From JAXLYE01 sp046351595 (GTDB taxonomy: Bacteria; Myxococcota_A; Polyangia; Palsa-1104; JAEUJZ01): a stretch of DNA of 64,000 nt. The DNA lies in assembly GCA_046351595.1 (NCBI GenBank), contig JAXLYE010000004.1, positions 868,001 to 932,000 on the forward strand, written 5' to 3'. The position numbers were made by a program, and so were the translations under genes. This document shows, piece after piece, positions 41,236 to 51,353 of the stretch (position 1 is its first letter; the number at the start of each line of letters is the position of its first letter). Under the pieces are notes generated by a model that was given only the letters and a program-made list of their open reading frames with translations, had not been told where the DNA came from and did no database searches.

Positions 41236-43953
41236 TTACTCCTTGTCTTGTTTGCGCTTGTCCTGGGTACGCATCAGCGCGGGGACCAGAAGGAACGTGA
41301 ACGCCGCGGACAGCACCATGCCGGCGCACGACAGCCCGCCGAACAGGCGGATCGGCGGCGCCCCGCCCAGCATCATCACGCCCATGCCCAGCCCGAGCAG
41401 CACCGCGGTGGTAAAGATCACCGGCCCCACCGTAGGCACGACCTCGCGCGCCGGGCGCTGGCGCAGGTACCAGATGTAGTGCATCGCGAAGTCGGCGCCC
41501 GAGCTGGTCACGATGCTTCCGACGAGCGAGGTGCCCAGATCAATCGGTCGGCCGAGCAGCCCGAGCCCGCCGAACACCACCAACAGCGCCATCACCGCCG
41601 GCGCCATCGACAGGATCGCCAGCCCGAGCGAGCGCTGCGCGATCAGCAGCGCCACGAGCACCGAGATCAGCGCGATGCCCAGGCTCGCCCACTGGTTGCG
41701 GTCGACGGCGCGCGAGAACGCCTGGTCGAGCATGGGCTCGCCGGTCAGGCTGGCGCGCAGCGGCGCTTGGGCCGGGCCCTCGTCGGTGGGGACCAAGAGC
41801 GCGGTGGCGCACAGCTCGATCTCGGCGCGCACCTCGTCGCTCGGGCGGCCGTGCAGCTGCGCCGCCTGCGTGCCCGGGTCCAGGCCGAGCGCCTGCATCA
41901 GCAGCTCGACCGCCTTCTTCTGCGCCGCGGACAGGCGCGCGGCTTCGGCGTCGGCCGCTGCCGCCGGATCCGCCTCGGCATCGGCGCCGGTCCCGGACCC
42001 TGCGGGCGTCGCCGCGGGCGCCGGCAGCGGACCGGCCAGGCCCGGGCCCTCGCGCTCGATGCGCTGCGCCGCTAAAAGGACCGCGGCGGCGCGCGCCGGG
42101 CGCTCGCTCGCGGGCAGCAGCCAGCCCAGCTCCTCGGCCAGCTCGGCCGCCGTCGGGCGGCGCAGCGCGAACGGCCAGCGCGCCTTTAGGTAGTCGCGCA
42201 GCCCTGCCAGCACCGGCGCCGCCTCGCCCAAAAGGCGCACGTGCACGAGCGCCGCGCTCTGATCGCTGGTCACCAGCGTGCGCAGCGATGCCTCGCCGCC
42301 GATCAGCGAGTACAGGGTGCCGACCTGCGCCGCCTTGCTCGGCAGCCCGCGCATGCCGGCCATGGACTCGTTGACCAGGGCCAGCGGCTGCACGATCGAC
42401 TGCACCTGCGTCACCCCCGGCAGCGCGCGCGCGAACGCCGTCAGCCGGCGCAGCTCCTGCAGCGTGCGCGGATCCTTCAGGTCGCCCTCGACCACCACCT
42501 GCGCGAACTGGGCGCCGCCGAAGCGCGTGTCCAGAAACTCCTGCGCCAGCGCCGGCTCCGAGCCCGGGCGGAAGAAGGCGCGCGGCTCCATGCGCACCTG
42601 CACCCGCGTCATGCCGCCCGCGCACAGCAGCGCCAAAAGCCCGCTCGCGCCGACGACCAGCCACCGCCGCCGCTGCGCGAAGTCGAACACCGCCTGCAAC
42701 AGGCCCCCGAGCGCGGTGAAGCGCACGTGCCCCTTGCCGCCCGAGCCCGGCCACGCCGCCGCCACCGACGGCAGCACCGTCACCGAGAGCAGCCAGCACA
42801 GGACCACGCCGAGGCTGCAGGCGACGCCGAAGGCGCGCATCGCCGAGATGTTCATCACCAGGAACGACAGGAAGCCCAGGCAGCAGTTCACCGCGGCCAC
42901 GGTCACCGGCGGGCCGGCGATGCGCAGCGCCGCCACCGCCGCGTCCAGCGGCGACAGGCGCGGCTGCTCGGCGCGGATCAGGTAGTAGCGCCCGAGGATG
43001 TGGATCGCGTACTGGCTGCCCGAGGCGAAAAAGACCAGCGGCAGCGTGCCCGTGACGACCGTGAACGGCTCGCCCAAAAGGCCCATGCCGCCGAGCACCA
43101 GCGCCGCCGACAGGCCGACCGTCACCACCGTCAGCGCCACCGGCACCGCGTCGCGGAAGGCCAAAAGCACGACCCCGAAGAACAGGATCAGCGACAGCGG
43201 CGTCAGGCGCCGCACGTCCTGCTGGGTGTCGTCGTAGATCGCCGGGCCCGCGAACGGCGCGCCGCCGAAGTACAGCTCGGCCACCGGCGCGAGCTCCTTC
43301 TGCGAGAGCGCGCGCGCCTTGTCGGTCAGCGCCTGCGTCTTCTGCCCCTCGACCAGGAAGACCATCACCAGCGCCGCGGTGCCGTCGGCCGAGACGATGT
43401 TGCCGCGGATCGTCGGCTGCGACAGCGCGCGCTGCTCGATCGCCTTGAGCGCCGCCGCATCCTCGGGGATCTCGGGCGGCACCAGCGGCTTGATCTCGAC
43501 GCCGAAGTCGCTGGGCACCATGTCCGTCATCTTGGTCAGCGACAGCACGCGGTCCACGCCCTCGCTGTTCTCGAGCGCGCGCGACAGCCGATCGATGCGC
43601 CGCAGAAGGTCGCTGCGGAAGACCGAGCCGCCGTCGCGCGGGCGCACGCCGATGAGCGCGACGCGCAGCGCGCCGAAGCGCTTGGCCACGTCCTTGAAGA
43701 CCGCGACGTCGGTGTCGCCCTGCGGCAGGAACACCAGGATGTCGTCCTCGTTGCGCAGGCGGCTCATGCCCACGGCCGCGAGCGCGGCCAGGAGCCCCAC
43801 CAGCACGAGCAGGCTGCGCGGTCGTGCGAGCAGGCTGCGCAGCCGCTGCGGCCCGCGCCCCGCGGCCCCGTGCGCGCCCGGCCCGGCCGGGCCCGGTCCC
43901 GAGGGCGAGCGTCCCGAGGGCGAGCGTCCCGAAGGTGAGTGTGCGTCGGACAC
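41236..43953 (-). CDS. MMPL/RND-family inner-membrane transporter
   Basis: Translation of 905 residues with twelve predicted helices in the RND arrangement: one helix (LLVLVGLLAALAAVGMSRL), a large periplasmic domain, then five or six helices (LTPLSLILFFGVVLLAFRDA, GTLPLVFFASGSQYAIHILG), repeated in the second half (ASLGIALISVLVALLIAQRS, GSIVTSSGADFAMHYIWYL). MMPL proteins export lipids or hopanoids using the proton gradient. The start must lie before helix 1; GTG 43951-43953 is the only sensible codon and sits directly next to a perfect inverted repeat (43954-43972). SPSGR repeats fill the N-terminal 20 residues. First gene of the operon with the LolA-like and DUF1302 genes. Confidence 0.9.
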   Translation of the reverse strand: MSDAHSPSGRSPSGRSPSGPGPAGPGAHGAAGRGPQRLRSLLARPRSLLVLVGLLAALAAVGMSRLRNEDDILVFLPQGDTDVAVFKDVAKRFGALRVALIGVRPRDGGSVFRSDLLRRIDRLSRALENSEGVDRVLSLTKMTDMVPSDFGVEIKPLVPPEIPEDAAALKAIEQRALSQPTIRGNIVSADGTAALVMVFLVEGQKTQALTDKARALSQKELAPVAELYFGGAPFAGPAIYDDTQQDVRRLTPLSLILFFGVVLLAFRDAVPVALTVVTVGLSAALVLGGMGLLGEPFTVVTGTLPLVFFASGSQYAIHILGRYYLIRAEQPRLSPLDAAVAALRIAGPPVTVAAVNCCLGFLSFLVMNISAMRAFGVACSLGVVLCWLLSVTVLPSVAAAWPGSGGKGHVRFTALGGLLQAVFDFAQRRRWLVVGASGLLALLCAGGMTRVQVRMEPRAFFRPGSEPALAQEFLDTRFGGAQFAQVVVEGDLKDPRTLQELRRLTAFARALPGVTQVQSIVQPLALVNESMAGMRGLPSKAAQVGTLYSLIGGEASLRTLVTSDQSAALVHVRLLGEAAPVLAGLRDYLKARWPFALRRPTAAELAEELGWLLPASERPARAAAVLLAAQRIEREGPGLAGPLPAPAATPAGSGTGADAEADPAAAADAEAARLSAAQKKAVELLMQALGLDPGTQAAQLHGRPSDEVRAEIELCATALLVPTDEGPAQAPLRASLTGEPMLDQAFSRAVDRNQWASLGIALISVLVALLIAQRSLGLAILSMAPAVMALLVVFGGLGLLGRPIDLGTSLVGSIVTSSGADFAMHYIWYLRQRPAREVVPTVGPVIFTTAVLLGLGMGVMMLGGAPPIRLFGGLSCAGMVLSAAFTFLLVPALMRTQDKRKQDKE

Positions 43954-43972
43954 GATAGCGCCGGACGCTATC
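43954..43972. promoter_or_regulatory. Inverted repeat GATAGCG-N5-CGCTATC abutting the MMPL start
   Basis: Seven-base exact arms with a CCGGA spacer, immediately upstream of GTG 43953. It could be an operator covering the start, or fold as an RNA hairpin that controls translation. The remaining 264 bp to the divergent gene at 44237 hold no further obvious element. Confidence 0.55.
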
Positions 43973-44236
43973 GGGTTTCGTCTGGCCCGACAAGGGGCGT
44001 GCAATACCGCACCCGGGCCCGCGCGGGGCCGCCTCCGACCGCGCGCCGGAGACCGCAAAAGACCGAATTCTCCGTCGGAGCTGCGCGGCCTCCGGGGACA
44101 CCCGAGGGCCGCCGCCGCGCTGTTCGTTTTCGCACCCGGAGGGGCCCGCGCGCGCCGCGGCCGGTGGGACTTTTCCCCCATTCCGCGCCCCGCCGCGCTG
44201 CGCTACGGTCCGCGCGTTCTCGACGAGGAGGTAGCC

Positions 44237-45730
44237 ATGCAGGTTGTTGCAAGTGGGCGGCTCGGGCCCGGTGGACACGCGCTTCGCGGCAGGGACAAGG
44301 ACCGGGATCGGTCGCGCGGGCGGCTGCACACGGCGCTCGCGGTCGCGGCGATTTTCGCGGCGGCGGCGGCGGGCGCGCTCGGCTGCTCGGCGCCCGGGCG
44401 CGGCGGCGACAGCGACGTCAACCCAGGGCCAGGCCCGGGTCCGGGCAAGAGCGACATGGCCCAGAACCTGCCGCCGTGCGTCGGCCTGGGCTGCAAGATC
44501 GCCCAGTGCCCGCCGACCGGCAGCGACACCATCCTCGCCGGCCGCGTCACCGCGCCCAACGGCGTCGACCCGATCCGCGAGGCCATCGTCTACGTCCCGT
44601 CGATGGGCGTGCCCGACGAGTTCCCGGCCGAGGTCGCGTGCGAGGTCTGCAACAACCCGGTCGGCGGCCGCCCGGTCGCCCAGACCCTCACCGACATCGA
44701 CGGCAACTTCGAGCTGCGCCGCGTCCCGGTCACCGACGCCACGCCGATCGTCATCCAGAAGGGCCGCTGGCGCAAGGTCATCACCGTGCCGGTGCAGAAG
44801 TGCGAGCGCCAGGCCCTCAGCGAAGACGAGACGCGGCTGCCGCGGGTCAAGGCCGAGGGCAACATCCCGCGCATGGCCATGGCCGTCGGGCAGTGGGACG
44901 CCATCGAGTGCGTGATGCGCCACATCGGCATCAAGGACGAGGAGTTCACCGCCCCCAACGGCGGCGGCGCCGTGCACCTTTATAACAACCGCAGCGACGG
45001 CATCGGCGCGCCCGGCGGCGCCGGCATCAGCGGCCTCTTGTCCGATCTCAAGAAGATGCTGCAGTACAACCTCATCTTCCTGAACTGCAGCGACGACACC
45101 TACTCGTCCGATCTGCTGCGCGACCCGACCGTGGTGAAGAACCTGCACGACTATGTCGCGCGCGGCGGCCGCCTGTATGTGACCGACTGGTCATACGACT
45201 TCATCGGCCAGGTCCCCGAGTTCGCGCCGTACATCTGCTTCAACGACGACAAGCCGTGCACCTACCAAAAGCCGCACGGGCGCTACAGCGCCACCGACGC
45301 CTTCCGCACCGCCAACTTCAGCAGCCCGCTCAGCGCCGAGATCGACCAGAGCACCGAGGCCGGCCGCAACCTGGCGACGTGGATGTCCAAGCTCAAGAAG
45401 CCCTCGCCCGGCGGCCGCGTCGCCATCTACGACGACGTCGGCTCGTGGGTGATGATGCGCCAGACCGCCGACGATCAGATGCAGTACGCCTCGACGACCT
45501 GGCTGTCCGGCACGGTCAGCGGCATGAAGCGGCCGCTCACCGTCAGCTTCGACTACCCGGCGGCGCCGCTGTCGTGCGGCAAGGTCCTGTACTCGTCGTA
45601 TCACACGCGCGAGCACGAGGCCGCCCAGGCCTTCCCGCGCTACTGCGCCAAGGGCGACATGCTGGCGCAGGAGCAGGTCCTTGAGTACCTGATCTTCGAG
45701 ATCAGCTCGTGCGTCGGGCCGATTGGCTGA
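44237..45730 (+). CDS. Secreted lipoprotein with carboxypeptidase-regulatory-like domain
   Basis: Translation of 497 residues. A basic N-terminus then hydrophobic run with lipobox ALGC (Cys50). Residues about 95-180 match a carboxypeptidase regulatory-like beta-sandwich (ILAGRVTAPNGVDPIREAIV, TLTDIDGNFELRRVPVTDAT). The second half has YNLIFLNCSDDTYSSDLL, YVARGGRLYVTDWSYDFI and VLYSSYHTREHEAAQAFPRY, resembling ThuA/GATase-like folds found in many secreted myxobacterial proteins, but without a clear catalytic set. Several Cys pairs in the first half may be disulfides. GAGGAG precedes the ATG. Divergent from the MMPL operon, it may belong to the same envelope function. Confidence 0.75.
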   Translation: MQVVASGRLGPGGHALRGRDKDRDRSRGRLHTALAVAAIFAAAAAGALGCSAPGRGGDSDVNPGPGPGPGKSDMAQNLPPCVGLGCKIAQCPPTGSDTILAGRVTAPNGVDPIREAIVYVPSMGVPDEFPAEVACEVCNNPVGGRPVAQTLTDIDGNFELRRVPVTDATPIVIQKGRWRKVITVPVQKCERQALSEDETRLPRVKAEGNIPRMAMAVGQWDAIECVMRHIGIKDEEFTAPNGGGAVHLYNNRSDGIGAPGGAGISGLLSDLKKMLQYNLIFLNCSDDTYSSDLLRDPTVVKNLHDYVARGGRLYVTDWSYDFIGQVPEFAPYICFNDDKPCTYQKPHGRYSATDAFRTANFSSPLSAEIDQSTEAGRNLATWMSKLKKPSPGGRVAIYDDVGSWVMMRQTADDQMQYASTTWLSGTVSGMKRPLTVSFDYPAAPLSCGKVLYSSYHTREHEAAQAFPRYCAKGDMLAQEQVLEYLIFEISSCVGPIG

Positions 45731-45868
45731 CAGGCCGGTCCGATTCGCCGCGAGCAGATCCGTTGATGTTGATGCTGAGCTGTTGCGCGCAGGCGCCCAA
45801 GTCGTGCAGACTGCGCGCCACTTTCGTGCCGCGGGTTTGGTTCCGCCGGCATCCGTAAGACAAAAGCC

Positions 45869-46936
45869 ATGCTCAGCGCTCTCTCTTCTCCCGTCGACAA
45901 CGCGATCATCGCTCGCCTGCGTGCGGCCGAGCAGCACGGGCCCGGGCCTGGCCGCCTGGCCGCGCTGCTCGGGCTGGTCGCCGACGCCATGGCCCTGTGC
46001 GAGGCGCGGCTGCCCGACATCCTGGGCAGCGGCGGCCCGGCCGACGTGCGGGCCGCGGCGCTGCACCTGCTCTCGGCCGGCGGCAAGCGCGTGCGGCCGC
46101 TGCTGTTGGCGCTGTCGGCGCGCGCCTGCCGGCCCGAGTCGCCGCCGCGCCTGCCGCCGCTGGCGGCGCTGATGGCCGCGGCCGAGCTCACGCACACCGC
46201 GACGCTGCTCCACGACGACGTCATCGACGTCTCCGCGGTGCGGCGCGGCCTGCCGACGGCGCGCATGCGCTGGGGCAACGCCGTCTCGGTCCTGGCCGGG
46301 GACTACGTGCTGACGCGCGCGCTCGAGGAGGTCGAGCAGGCCGCGGTGCCGGGCGCGATGCCGGCGCTCTTGTCGACCATCCGCGCGATGATCGCGGGCG
46401 AGGCGCTGCAGCTGTCGCTGCGCGGCCGGGCCGACGTGCAGATCCGCGACTACGAGCAGGTCGTCGACGGCAAGACCGCGGCGCTGTTCGCCTTCTGCGG
46501 CCGCGCCGGGGCGCTGGCGGTCGGCACCGCCGAGCACGGCGCCGTGCTCGCGGACTACGCCGGTCACCTCGGCCGCGCCTTCCAGATCGTCGACGACGTG
46601 CTCGACATCGACGGCGACCCCGAGGCGATCGGCAAGTCGGTGCTCAGCGACGTGCACGAGGGCAAGCTGACGCTGCCGGTGCTCATGGCGCTGGAGGCCC
46701 GCCCGTCGCTGCGCGAGCCCCTGCGCGGCGCCGCGCTGCGCGACGACGGCATGCCCGAGCCGCTGCTCAACCGCCTGCGCGACGCGCTCGCCGACTCGGA
46801 CGCGCCCCGCCGCGCCCGCGCCGTCGCCGCCGCCGAGGCCGAGGAGGGCTGCGCCCTCTTGCACCGCCTGCCGAGCAGCCCCTACCGCGACGCCCTGTGG
46901 CTGGTCGCGGACGAGCTGGTCCAGCGCAACCGCTAG
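45869..46936 (+). CDS. Long-chain polyprenyl diphosphate synthase
   Basis: Translation of 355 residues. First Asp-rich motif LLHDDVID and second FQIVDDVLDIDGD, plus GGKRVRPLLL near the N-terminus and GNAVSVLAGDYVL, all standard for trans-isoprenyl synthases of the IspB/HepT type. It extends farnesyl diphosphate with isopentenyl units to make the side chain of a quinone or other lipid. With menA in the window, menaquinone is the likely use (inference). Chain length is not readable. ATG 45869 has TAAGAC 7 nt upstream and no ribosome site. Confidence 0.93.
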   Translation: MLSALSSPVDNAIIARLRAAEQHGPGPGRLAALLGLVADAMALCEARLPDILGSGGPADVRAAALHLLSAGGKRVRPLLLALSARACRPESPPRLPPLAALMAAAELTHTATLLHDDVIDVSAVRRGLPTARMRWGNAVSVLAGDYVLTRALEEVEQAAVPGAMPALLSTIRAMIAGEALQLSLRGRADVQIRDYEQVVDGKTAALFAFCGRAGALAVGTAEHGAVLADYAGHLGRAFQIVDDVLDIDGDPEAIGKSVLSDVHEGKLTLPVLMALEARPSLREPLRGAALRDDGMPEPLLNRLRDALADSDAPRRARAVAAAEAEEGCALLHRLPSSPYRDALWLVADELVQRNR

Positions 46937-46964
46937 CCGCGCGACCCGGCAGACCTCAGGGTCC

Positions 46965-47069
46965 GCGGCGCTGACCCCGGGAGCCATGGCGCTGGCCCTG
47001 GGGTCGATGGCGCTGGCCCTGGGGTCGGTGGCGCTGGCCCTGGGGTCGGTGGCGCTGGCCCCGGGCCCG
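46965..47069. repeat. Five tandem copies of a 21-bp repeat
   Basis: Units begin 46965 (degenerate), 46986, 47007, 47028 and 47049 (degenerate end). The shared 19 bases are GGCGCTGGCCCTGGGGTCG. They fill much of the 225-bp gap between the polyprenyl synthase and the kinase. Read in frame they would give MALALGS repeats, but no real gene follows. Confidence 0.85.
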
Positions 47070-47161
47070 CTGCGCGCGCCTCCCGGCCCGGTCCGCTTCC
47101 GCCGCGGCGGGCCTGGCGGCTTCCTTTCCTGCGACGGTGCGGCTATCCTGCTGCCAGCACG

Positions 47162-48913
<1,752 letters not shown>

Positions 48914-48959
48914 TCTCAACGCCCCACGCCGCGGCCCTGCCGCGACTGCCGGGATTTGC

Positions 48960-48965
48960 TATACA
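48960..48965 (+). promoter_or_regulatory. Putative -10 box TATACA, 6 nt before ATG 48972
   Basis: GCTATACA then six bases and ATG, no ribosome site. The last base departs from TAnnnT. Confidence 0.4.
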
Positions 48966-48971
48966 GGCGGC

Positions 48972-50072
48972 ATGAGCCCCGCCTTGTCTCCGCCCGCTCG
49001 CCGCGCCGCCGCCCGCCCGCTCGGGCGCCTCGTCCTGGTTCTTGTGCCGCTCGGCCTCGCGCTGCTGGCGCCGCGCTCCGGGCGCTGCGAGGGCAACCCG
49101 GCCGGCCTTGCGCGGCTGCGCGCGGTGCTCGCGGCGGGGCAGGCGGGCGCGCTGCGGCTGGCCTGGACGCAGGGCGCGGACGGCGCGGTGAAGCGGCTTC
49201 TGATCGAGGGCGGCCAGGCGCGGCTCGAGCGCTGCGCGCCCGACTGCGCCCAGGTGGGCGCCCCGCACCCGCTGACCGCCGGCGAGCAGGCCGTGATCCT
49301 GTCGGGGCTGCGGTCGCTCGAGCTCGACTCGCTGCGCAGCTCGGACGAGGCGGCGCTCGCGGATCGTACGCTCGAGCTCGCGGTCGCGGGCACCGAGGTC
49401 GGGCGCTGGCAGCGCGCGCGCTCGGACTGGCCGGCGCCGCCGAGCCCGAGCGGCGAGGGGCTGCAGCCGGCGCTCGACGAGCTGCTCGGCCGCATCGAGC
49501 GCGCCGCGAGCGCGCGCCGCCCCGTCGCCATCCCCCAGACCGCGGCGGAGCTGTCGGGCCTGCGCCTGAAGCTGCAGCTCAGCCCCAGCCGCCAGCCGGG
49601 CGGCCTGGTCATCGTCGAGGCCGGGCGCGTCCATGTCATCCCCGAGGAGGGCAGCCTGGCGCGCGTGCCGCGCCCGCGTGAGCACGAGCGGCCGCTGGCC
49701 CCCGAAGAAGAGGCGCGCATCCTGGCCGGGCTCAAGGCCATCGACTGGGAGCGCATCGATACGCAGGTGCCGCGGCGCGCGCAGCCGGCCATCGGCGACG
49801 ACGACGGCCGCCTGGCGACGCTGCACCTGTTGCCGGCGGAGCGCGAGGCCGCGCCGGCCGCCGGGCGCAAGCTCGGCAGCGGCGGCAGCACCCCGGCCCA
49901 ACAGGCGGCGGAGCAGCCGCGCGGCCTCAAGCGCTACGTCGCGGATCTGCAGCGCTCGGCGGCGGCGCCGCTCATCAGCCAGCTCGTCTCGATGCTGACG
50001 GCCCAGGCGTCTACGGCGGGCGCGGCGGGCGGTGCGGGCGCTGTCGCTCGGCCGCAGCGCGGCGCAAAGTAG
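48972..50072 (+). CDS. Secreted protein of unknown function
   Basis: Translation of 366 residues. The N-terminus MSPALSPPARRAAARPLGRL then LVLVPLGLALLAP is a signal peptide, probably cut near GRCEG. Two similar halves each contain an LTAGEQAVILSGL / LAPEEEARILAGL turn (about residues 96 and 247) with nearby LRLAWTQGADGAVKRLLIEG and LRLKLQLSPSRQPGGLVIVE, suggesting an internal duplication of a roughly 150-residue domain. No known family. It lies between a kinase and a TPR membrane protein and its stop is 6 bp from the next start, so it is probably co-transcribed with the latter. Confidence 0.72.
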   Translation: MSPALSPPARRAAARPLGRLVLVLVPLGLALLAPRSGRCEGNPAGLARLRAVLAAGQAGALRLAWTQGADGAVKRLLIEGGQARLERCAPDCAQVGAPHPLTAGEQAVILSGLRSLELDSLRSSDEAALADRTLELAVAGTEVGRWQRARSDWPAPPSPSGEGLQPALDELLGRIERAASARRPVAIPQTAAELSGLRLKLQLSPSRQPGGLVIVEAGRVHVIPEEGSLARVPRPREHERPLAPEEEARILAGLKAIDWERIDTQVPRRAQPAIGDDDGRLATLHLLPAEREAAPAAGRKLGSGGSTPAQQAAEQPRGLKRYVADLQRSAAAPLISQLVSMLTAQASTAGAAGGAGAVARPQRGAK

Positions 50073-50078
50073 GGGGAC

Positions 50079-51281
50079 ATGGCGTCGCCGACCGATCCCT
50101 TCTTCCCGTCGCCCGGTGCCGAGCTCGAGGCGGACGCCGAAGACTCCGAGGTCCCTGGGTCCGCGCCGCGCCGCGATGCGACCGGAGCGTCTCGAGTCTC
50201 TGGCGCCGCCAGCCCGGGCGGCCGGCCGGGTCGCTCTGCACGCGCACCGTCGCAGGCTCTGGTACCCGCCGGTGAGCAGGCGCTGTCCGAGCGGCCCGAG
50301 GACCGGCTGAGCCGCGTCGTCAGCACGGCGCTGGCCGAGACGCCGCGCACGCTGCCCAAGCTCGAGATGGCGCGCTCGCTCGAGGAGGCGGGGCCGCGCG
50401 CCCTGGTCTACGTCGACGAGAAGGGGCGCGTGCAGCCGCCGACGCGCTACCGCGTGGCGCTGGCCAGCCGCTACGCCGCGCTGTCCGCGGTGGTGCTGGG
50501 CGGCAGCATGCTGTACGGGCAGATGTTCGGGCCGCTGTGGGGCATCGGCCTCCTGCTCAGCCTCTCGGCGCTGATCGCGGGCCTGCTTTCGCGTGAGATG
50601 TTCGCGACGCGCCTTCTCAACCAGGCCGTGGCGCTCTGCGCGCACGATCGCTGCGACGAGGCCGAGGTGCTGCTGCGGCGGCTCCTGTCGCGCCGCAAGC
50701 TGCCGCAGCGCCACCGCGCCCTCGGGCTGCACAACCTGGCGGTGGTGGCGTCGCGGCGCGGCGAGCACCTGGAGGCGCTGGCCTATCAGCGCGCCGCCAT
50801 GCGCATCTACCAGCAGGCCTGGCCCCAAAGCCCGCACTACGTCGCCTGCCAGTACGGCGAGGTGATGACGCTGTGCAACCTCGGCCGGCTCGACGAGGCG
50901 GCCGAGCACCTGCGGGCGCTGCCCGAGCGGCCCGACGGCGACTACCTCTTGCTCAAGTCGTGGACCGCGGATCTGTACCTGCGCTTCTGCCGCGGCGACG
51001 GGCCGCCGGACGCCGAGGCGCTGTGGGAGCGGGCCGAGCGGGCGCTGAAGATCACCTCGGCGGTGGCGCTGCTCGGGCTGTGCAGCTGGGCGTATACGCA
51101 GGGCACGGGGGCGAGCCGCGATCTCGACATGGCGTGGCACCTTCTGCGCGAGGCGCACGGGCGCCTGGTCGAGAGCCTCGAGGAGTCGCCGGACAACCCG
51201 TCGCTGGCGCGCCTCTTGCCGCCGCTGTGGAAGTGGATGGTCGAGCACCGCGCCGAGGCGGCCAAGGCCAGCGAGCCGTAG
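50079..51281 (+). CDS. Membrane protein with C-terminal TPRs
   Basis: Translation of 400 residues. About 120 disordered residues precede two membrane helices (LSAVVLGGSMLYGQMFGPLW and IGLLLSLSALIAGLL, about residues 135-170). The remaining 230 residues are TPR-like (FATRLLNQAVALCAHDRCDE, ALGLHNLAVVASRRGEHLEA, VMTLCNLGRLDEAAEHLRAL). It starts 6 bp after the upstream secreted-protein gene with a GGGGG ribosome site, so the pair is likely an operon. TPRs are predicted on the same side as the N-terminus. Function unknown; a scaffold is plausible. Confidence 0.75.
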   Translation: MASPTDPFFPSPGAELEADAEDSEVPGSAPRRDATGASRVSGAASPGGRPGRSARAPSQALVPAGEQALSERPEDRLSRVVSTALAETPRTLPKLEMARSLEEAGPRALVYVDEKGRVQPPTRYRVALASRYAALSAVVLGGSMLYGQMFGPLWGIGLLLSLSALIAGLLSREMFATRLLNQAVALCAHDRCDEAEVLLRRLLSRRKLPQRHRALGLHNLAVVASRRGEHLEALAYQRAAMRIYQQAWPQSPHYVACQYGEVMTLCNLGRLDEAAEHLRALPERPDGDYLLLKSWTADLYLRFCRGDGPPDAEALWERAERALKITSAVALLGLCSWAYTQGTGASRDLDMAWHLLREAHGRLVESLEESPDNPSLARLLPPLWKWMVEHRAEAAKASEP

Positions 51282-51353
51282 CCGCGCGGGCCTGCGGCGC
51301 TGCGCGGGCCTGCGGTGGTGCGAGGGACTGCGGCGCTGGGCGGGCCGGCGGCG

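Noticed and set aside
38920..42075. Plus-strand ORF of 1,051 codons
   Set aside because: Crosses three real minus-strand genes with clear domains; no domain of its own.
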